Positions 59,600-64,000 of a stretch of 64,000 nt of DNA are shown piece after piece. The notes under the pieces were generated by a model. It saw nothing but the letters and a program-made list of their open reading frames with translations. It was not told the origin of the DNA and did no database searches. Position numbers and translations under genes: made by a program. The stretch covers positions 186,001 through 250,000 of the forward strand of contig NZ_JACHEQ010000001.1 in assembly GCF_014201515.1 (NCBI RefSeq). Direction: 5' to 3'. This stretch comes from Anoxybacillus mongoliensis. Lineage in GTDB: Bacteria; Bacillota; Bacilli; Bacillales; Anoxybacillaceae. The number at the start of each line of letters is the position of its first letter. Position 1 is the stretch's first letter.

Positions 59600-60950
59600 C
59601 GTCTTTCACCTCGCTACACGCCTTCAACCATCGCTCAACAAGCAAAGGATTAGACGGAAAATAAAAATGAACGTAACCAGCGACAAGACGCTTGTCCATG
59701 TAGCCATCTTTTTTACACCCGCGCAACCCCTTTACTTCATACGCAAACTTTCCTGCCGTGCGTGGAATAAACGTCGAATAGTGAAATTCATGCCCTTTCG
59801 CTTTGTCTTGTTCAAGCAAAAAGTTTCCTTCTTCTCCTGTCACTTCACGATATCCAAGCGCTGCAAGCGCTCGTTGCATACGTACGTGCCCCGGAATAAT
59901 ACCGACCATCTCATAATATCGTTCGTCAGTTGTCATAATTCCTTCCGTTAAATACATAAATCCGCCGCACTCCGCAAGCGTCGGCAAACCGCGGTGAATC
60001 GCCTCGGCAATCGAACGCTTCGCTTGTTCATGACGGGCAAGTTCAGCTGCAAATTCCTCTGGAAAACCTCCGCCAATGTACAATCCGTGCACATCGTTCG
60101 GCACACATTCACCGACGAGTGGAGAAAAATAAACGAGTGTTGCCCCATACGCCTGAAGCATTTCTAAATTTTCTTCGTAATAAAAATGAAATGCAGCATC
60201 TTTCGCGACAGCTATGCGCACATCGTACGTTTGTTTTGGTGTAAAAAACGGTTCGCTATGAAGGATGGTCGTTTCCGCTAGTTTCCATATAGCATCTAAA
60301 TCGAACGTTTGCGCGATGCGCTTCCCAAGCCTCTCAAAAAACGGTTGAAGCTCTCCACGTTCCACAGATGGAACAAGCCCTAAATGACGCTCTGGAATCT
60401 TCAAATCGTTTTCTTTTAACAAATAGCCAACGACAGGAATACCGCATTGTTGTTCAATCGCTTCTTTGACGAGGCGAAAATGTCCTTCGCTCCCAACGCG
60501 ATTCGCAATAACTCCAACGATGCGAACGCGCTCATCAAACCGTTGAAATCCGCGCACAACTGCCGCAGCGCTACGCGCCATCCCTGAACAGTCGATGACT
60601 AACAAAACAGGGCTTTCGGTGATGATGCTAATTTCTGCAGTGGAACCTTCATTTGTCGTCGCTCGCTTCCCATCAAATAGTCCCATCACCCCTTCGATGA
60701 TCGACAAATGCGCTCCTTCGCTCCCACGGCTACATACGTGGCGCACAATTTGTTCGTTCCCCATCCAACTATCTAAGTTGCGCGAACGTCTTCCTGTTAC
60801 CGCTGTATGATACGTCGGATCAATATAATCAGGCCCGCACTTAAAGCCTTGCACAACATATCCTTTTTGTTTAAATGCGCTCATTAAGCCGAGCGTCACC
60901 GTCGTTTTGCCGACACCGCTTCCCGTTCCTGCAACGACAATTCTCCTCAC
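59592..60950 (-). CDS. cbiA: Cobyrinic acid a,c-diamide synthase
   Basis: Amidates the a and c side chains of cobyrinic acid. The 452 residues show the P-loop VVAGTGSGVGKTTVTLGLM near 4-22, IEGVMGLFDGK near 85, and the glutaminase region with YIGGGFPEEFA near 285 and nucleophile Cys in LAECGGFMYL near 325. The start is the GTG at 60950, four bases into the cbiG end (GTGA overlap), with GGGAGGG upstream. Linkage to cbiG, cbiF and cbiL points to the early-cobalt route. Confidence 0.93.
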   Translation of the reverse strand: MRRIVVAGTGSGVGKTTVTLGLMSAFKQKGYVVQGFKCGPDYIDPTYHTAVTGRRSRNLDSWMGNEQIVRHVCSRGSEGAHLSIIEGVMGLFDGKRATTNEGSTAEISIITESPVLLVIDCSGMARSAAAVVRGFQRFDERVRIVGVIANRVGSEGHFRLVKEAIEQQCGIPVVGYLLKENDLKIPERHLGLVPSVERGELQPFFERLGKRIAQTFDLDAIWKLAETTILHSEPFFTPKQTYDVRIAVAKDAAFHFYYEENLEMLQAYGATLVYFSPLVGECVPNDVHGLYIGGGFPEEFAAELARHEQAKRSIAEAIHRGLPTLAECGGFMYLTEGIMTTDERYYEMVGIIPGHVRMQRALAALGYREVTGEEGNFLLEQDKAKGHEFHYSTFIPRTAGKFAYEVKGLRGCKKDGYMDKRLVAGYVHFYFPSNPLLVERWLKACSEVKDDA

Positions 60951-62026
60951 TCTTGTCCCTCCCATAGTGCAACAGAAATCGTTACATTCCCGCTCTTTTT
61001 TTTCGTTAACACAAGCTTATTTTGTCCGCTATATCGCTTCGCTGCAGGTTCGCTTACCCCGTATGCTCCCGTGTAGCGGAATACCGTTTCCGAAGGGTCA
61101 TCGATCGGAACGTCGTTCAACTGCTCAGGCGTGTAAAAAATAAGCGGCCATTGATATTTGTTTGCGACGGCTAGCAACCCTTCTTCATCTTTTTTTAAAT
61201 CGATCGTGCATAATGCTTTGACACTTTTTATTGAAAAACGAAGCTGTTGTAGCGTTTCATCAATGACGTGTTCAATTTCTTCTGCGCTCGTCCCACGATT
61301 ACAGCCGATACCAATGACAATCACTTTTGGGCGATATAACACCCCGTTTTGTAAAATCGCTTCTTCCTCTTTTTCGAGCAAGCGATGCGTGACAATAAGC
61401 GCCGCATCCGGCTTCGCTTCAAGCGCCTCAACAATCGAGGTATATTGCCGAATATTTGATGGAATCGGCGTATCATACGTCCACCAATTGCGCTCTCCTG
61501 ATTCTTGGACAATCGCGACATGTTGCTCATTAACAACCGCAGCGCTCACAGGTGTCAAATTGTTTTCATTTTCCCATTCCCATCCGAACGAGTGACCGAA
61601 TAAGTCAACCGCAATCGTTTGCTGCACATCGGATGCTGTCGTAATGATTGGACGAGCGTCAAGCAAATTCGCCACTTTCCTTGTCAGCTCATTGGCTCCT
61701 CCTAAATGACCAGATAATACACTAATGACATGTTCTGCTTTATCATCAATTACAACAACAGCAGGATCTGTCTTTTTATCTTTTAGCAACGGAGCAATCA
61801 TGCGTACAACAGCACCGAGGGAAATGATGAGAATCAGCCCGCGATACGTTGAAAACAATTGCGGCAACAACAACCGAACATTTCCTGAAAATAAATGAAT
61901 ACCTTTCTCATGTTCGTCCCCTTTCGCAAATTTATCCGTATAATAAATGTGCGCATGCGGAAGTTGATCGCATAGCTTTCTTGCAATACGTACCCCATGT
62001 TTCGTAATCGCGACAACAGCATACAT
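60947..62026 (-). CDS. cbiG: Cobalt-precorrin-5A hydrolase CbiG
   Basis: Opens the delta-lactone of cobalt-precorrin-5A and releases acetaldehyde in the anaerobic B12 pathway. The 359-residue protein has an N-terminal CbiG domain (about 5-80), a middle domain with SVLSGHLGGANELTRKVA near 115, and the C-terminal CobE/GbiG domain with VIGIGCNRGTSAEEIEHVID near 240. Its presence marks the anaerobic, early-cobalt route. The ATG at 62026 has AAAGGAGGGA and follows the cbiF stop by one base; the longer frame to 62095 lies in cbiF. Confidence 0.9.
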   Translation of the reverse strand: MYAVVAITKHGVRIARKLCDQLPHAHIYYTDKFAKGDEHEKGIHLFSGNVRLLLPQLFSTYRGLILIISLGAVVRMIAPLLKDKKTDPAVVVIDDKAEHVISVLSGHLGGANELTRKVANLLDARPIITTASDVQQTIAVDLFGHSFGWEWENENNLTPVSAAVVNEQHVAIVQESGERNWWTYDTPIPSNIRQYTSIVEALEAKPDAALIVTHRLLEKEEEAILQNGVLYRPKVIVIGIGCNRGTSAEEIEHVIDETLQQLRFSIKSVKALCTIDLKKDEEGLLAVANKYQWPLIFYTPEQLNDVPIDDPSETVFRYTGAYGVSEPAAKRYSGQNKLVLTKKKSGNVTISVALWEGQE

Positions 62027-62027
62027 C

Positions 62028-62795
62028 TTACTTCCCTCCTTTGCGATAGCCGTGCGTAAATGTTTCATCATATAATTTTGAGCGATACGATTCATCTAGT
62101 TCATTCGAAAGCGCCCATCCCGCTAAAATAAGAGCGTGTTGGCGAATGCCATGGCGCTGCATCTCTTCATGAAGCATGCCAACCGTTGTGCGTACAATTT
62201 TTTCGTCTGGCCACGTCGCCTTATACACAACAACAACAGGTGTTCGGTCGCTCCATCCCGCTTCAAGAAGAGCAGCAGTTATTTTTTTCGTTAATGTTGC
62301 GCTTAAAAACAGGGCAATCGTGCAATGATGTTTCGCAAGAGAAGCGAGCTGCTCTTTTTCTGGTACAGGCGTTCTTCCTTCCGCACGCGTAAAAATAACC
62401 GTTTGCGTTAAGTTCGGCACCGTCAACTCCACTTGCGCCGCAGCGGCAGCAGCAAACGCTGAACTGACCCCTGGTACAATTTCCACGTCGATTCCCTCTT
62501 TTTTCAAAAGAGCAATTTGTTCCAACGTCGCTCCATAAATCGACGGATCACCTGTATGAAGCCGTACAACAACGTGTCCTTTCTTTACTTCTTCACACAT
62601 AAGCGAAACGATTTGTTGCAGATGCATGCCAGACGTACGAAAAATACGCGCCTCTGTTTTCGCATATGTAAGCAGTTCTTCATTGACGAGTGAATCAGTA
62701 TAAAAAATCACATCCGCTTGCTGCAACAACTTCATTCCTCTGACTGTAATTAAATCGCTCGCTCCTGGACCAGCTCCAACAATATATATTTTCAC
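62028..62795 (-). CDS. cbiF: Cobalt-precorrin-4 C11-methyltransferase CbiF
   Basis: SAM-dependent ring methylation at C-11 (CobM in the aerobic naming). The 255 residues start at GTG ([20 protein letters not shown]) and carry VVRLHTGDPSIYGATLEQI near 77, PGVSSAFAAAAAAQVELT near 106, and the tetrapyrrole methylase C-terminal lobe. The stretch TLEQIALLKKEGIDVEIVPG fits CbiF/CobM rather than CbiL or SUMT. It overlaps cbiL by 4 bp (GTGA). Confidence 0.92.
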   Translation of the reverse strand: MKIYIVGAGPGASDLITVRGMKLLQQADVIFYTDSLVNEELLTYAKTEARIFRTSGMHLQQIVSLMCEEVKKGHVVVRLHTGDPSIYGATLEQIALLKKEGIDVEIVPGVSSAFAAAAAAQVELTVPNLTQTVIFTRAEGRTPVPEKEQLASLAKHHCTIALFLSATLTKKITAALLEAGWSDRTPVVVVYKATWPDEKIVRTTVGMLHEEMQRHGIRQHALILAGWALSNELDESYRSKLYDETFTHGYRKGGK

Positions 62796-63493
62796 TTTCT
62801 CACCACCATTAACGTTAAATATGGCAACGACACATGATCTAATTGCTCGATGTCCCATATCACTTCTTCATGTGACGTCACTTTCGTCACAACTGCCGCT
62901 TTTTTTGTTAAGTTCATCTCTTTTAAAATCGATAAAAGAAGGGGCATCACTTTCGCGACTTTTAAAAAAATGACACAATCATGCGCTTCGATCGCTTTTT
63001 TCATCGCATCGTAATCATCTCGTGCAGGAACGATCGCAATCGTCTCATCTCCATCAGCTAGCGGTAATTGCAACCGTGCCGCCGCCCCATTGATAGAAGA
63101 AACACCTGGAACGATTTCGATCGATACATCCGGATATTTCATTTGCATAGTGCGCATAAAATGAATACACGTACTGTATAAAAGCGGATCTCCTTCCGTC
63201 ACGAATGCAACATGTTTTCCTTCGCGCAAATGTTCCCATACATTATCTACCGTTTCATCCCATTTTTCGCGCAGCACGTTTTCATCTTTTGTCATCGGAA
63301 AAACGAGACCAAGCATATGCTTTTCGGACGGGGAAAAGTATGCCTCTACAATTTGTTGCGCATAACTTTTACTGCCGTTTGTCTTTTTCGGATAGGCGAT
63401 GACAGCTACTTCTTTTAAACGCCGAAACGCTTTTACCGTCAATAGTTCAGGATCGCCCGGACCAACGCCTATACCATATAACTTACCGATCAT
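62792..63493 (-). CDS. cbiL: Cobalt-factor-II C20-methyltransferase CbiL
   Basis: SAM-dependent methylation at C-20 (CobI in the aerobic naming). The 233 residues start [22 protein letters not shown] and have [19 protein letters not shown] near 90 and [20 protein letters not shown] near 115. The ATG at 63493 has GAAAGGATG upstream; the ATG at 63502 is too close to it. It overlaps the cbiT frame by about 11 bp. The short C-terminus ends VVRK. Confidence 0.92.
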   Translation of the reverse strand: MIGKLYGIGVGPGDPELLTVKAFRRLKEVAVIAYPKKTNGSKSYAQQIVEAYFSPSEKHMLGLVFPMTKDENVLREKWDETVDNVWEHLREGKHVAFVTEGDPLLYSTCIHFMRTMQMKYPDVSIEIVPGVSSINGAAARLQLPLADGDETIAIVPARDDYDAMKKAIEAHDCVIFLKVAKVMPLLLSILKEMNLTKKAAVVTKVTSHEEVIWDIEQLDHVSLPYLTLMVVRK

Positions 63494-64000
63494 TTTTTTC
63501 ATCCTTTCGTGCTGAAATGATGTAAATTGGATTTAACGCATCAAAACGTGTCAATTGTAAAATCGGTTTGCTTCGTGAAAATTGGGCAAGCAAAATATCG
63601 ACATGATACCCATATTGACGAAACGCTTCCATCGCTTCATATAACGTTTCAATCGTCACCGCATTCACGACGATGCGCCCCCCTTGTTTTAACCGCGCGC
63701 AACAAACTCCAACAATATCCCGTAAACTTCCTGATGTCCCTCCAATAAAGACGGCATCTGGATCAGGAAACAGCTCTAATTGTTCTGGCGCTCGACCGTG
63801 AACAAGTGTAAAATCGGCGCGAAACTTTTTCATATTTTTCTGACACATTTCTATGTCATGAGCGTTTTTCTCAATCGCAAATACAGCCCCTTCACGAGCC
63901 ATTTTTGCCGCTTCAATCGCTACCGATCCTGTACACGTTCCGATATCCCATACGACGCTTTTTTCATGAAGACAAAGCGCTTGCAAGCTTAAGACGCGAA
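63483..64000 (-). CDS. cbiT: Cobalt-precorrin-6B C15-methyltransferase (decarboxylating) CbiT domain, cut by window edge
   Basis: About 172 residues are visible, and the frame stays open to the right edge. The N-terminal end reads [32 protein letters not shown], a class I SAM methyltransferase motif, followed by [11 protein letters not shown] near the middle and a strand with [10 protein letters not shown]. This is CbiT, which methylates C-15 and removes the C-12 acetate carboxyl. In relatives of B. megaterium cbiE and cbiT are fused, so this may be the C-terminal half of a CbiET protein. The TTG inside the frame should not be taken as a start. Confidence 0.88.
   Translation of the reverse strand, partial: RVLSLQALCLHEKSVVWDIGTCTGSVAIEAAKMAREGAVFAIEKNAHDIEMCQKNMKKFRADFTLVHGRAPEQLELFPDPDAVFIGGTSGSLRDIVGVCCARLKQGGRIVVNAVTIETLYEAMEAFRQYGYHVDILLAQFSRSKPILQLTRFDALNPIYIISARKDEKNDR

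Overview
The window looks like chromosomal core DNA from a low-to-moderate GC Gram-positive spore former of the Bacillaceae. Gene content and order follow the Bacillus subtilis yja/yjb block (prpE to med, yjzD, clpB), then the argCJBD-carAB-argF operon, then yit and ywi genes. The presence of a B12-dependent metH and an anaerobic cobalamin operon, and the compact layout, suggest an Anoxybacillus/Geobacillus-like thermophile; that assignment is inference from recalled protein similarity, not from a search.

Layout. 1-2.1 kb: end of a SEDS (RodA/FtsW) gene, then an AT-rich pair encoding a secreted putative amidase and a small lipoprotein. 2.2-14.5 kb: prpE; the yjbL-relQ-nadK-yjbO operon (minus); yjbK-yjbJ, yjbI and spxH (plus); coiA-pepF (minus); mecA, cls and spx. 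Here sit Spx and both proteolytic adaptors (SpxH, MecA) of the ClpXP/ClpCP system. 15-20.8 kb: oppABCDF oligopeptide importer with an internal terminator-like hairpin after oppA. 21-31.8 kb: a DUF3899 gene, T-box controlled trpS, yjbA, yjaZ, fabH-fabF with a FapR-like site, med, a yjaU-like gene, yjzD, clpB with a CtsR operator, and yjzC. 31.9-41.3 kb: arginine and carbamoyl-phosphate genes as one minus-strand operon. 41.4-50.3 kb: an Fnr-type regulator, ywiC behind a well-placed Fnr box, yitV/yitU, small basic proteins, yitT, a DegV protein, a chemoreceptor with a BMP-type lipoprotein, and yajQ. 50.4-55.8 kb: SAM-I riboswitch, yitJ and metH. 55.8-64 kb: cobalamin operon read leftwards (cbiT-cbiL-cbiF-cbiG-cbiA-cbiP-cobT-cobA-cobO), running off the right edge.

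How it fits together: the SAM riboswitch controls two homocysteine methyltransferase-type proteins, one of them B12-dependent, and the convergent operon makes the B12 cofactor. Most operons show tight start/stop overlaps, and many convergent pairs share one bidirectional terminator.

I found no insertion sequence, prophage, CRISPR array, rRNA or tRNA gene, and no clear undescribed system. The most useful observations are regulatory: the Fnr box 41.5 bp upstream of the predicted ywiC transcription start, the CtsR/terminator/promoter overlap at clpB-yjzC, and an internal arginine box before carA. The secreted amidase/lipoprotein pair and the chemoreceptor/binding-protein pair are the best candidates for new functional links.
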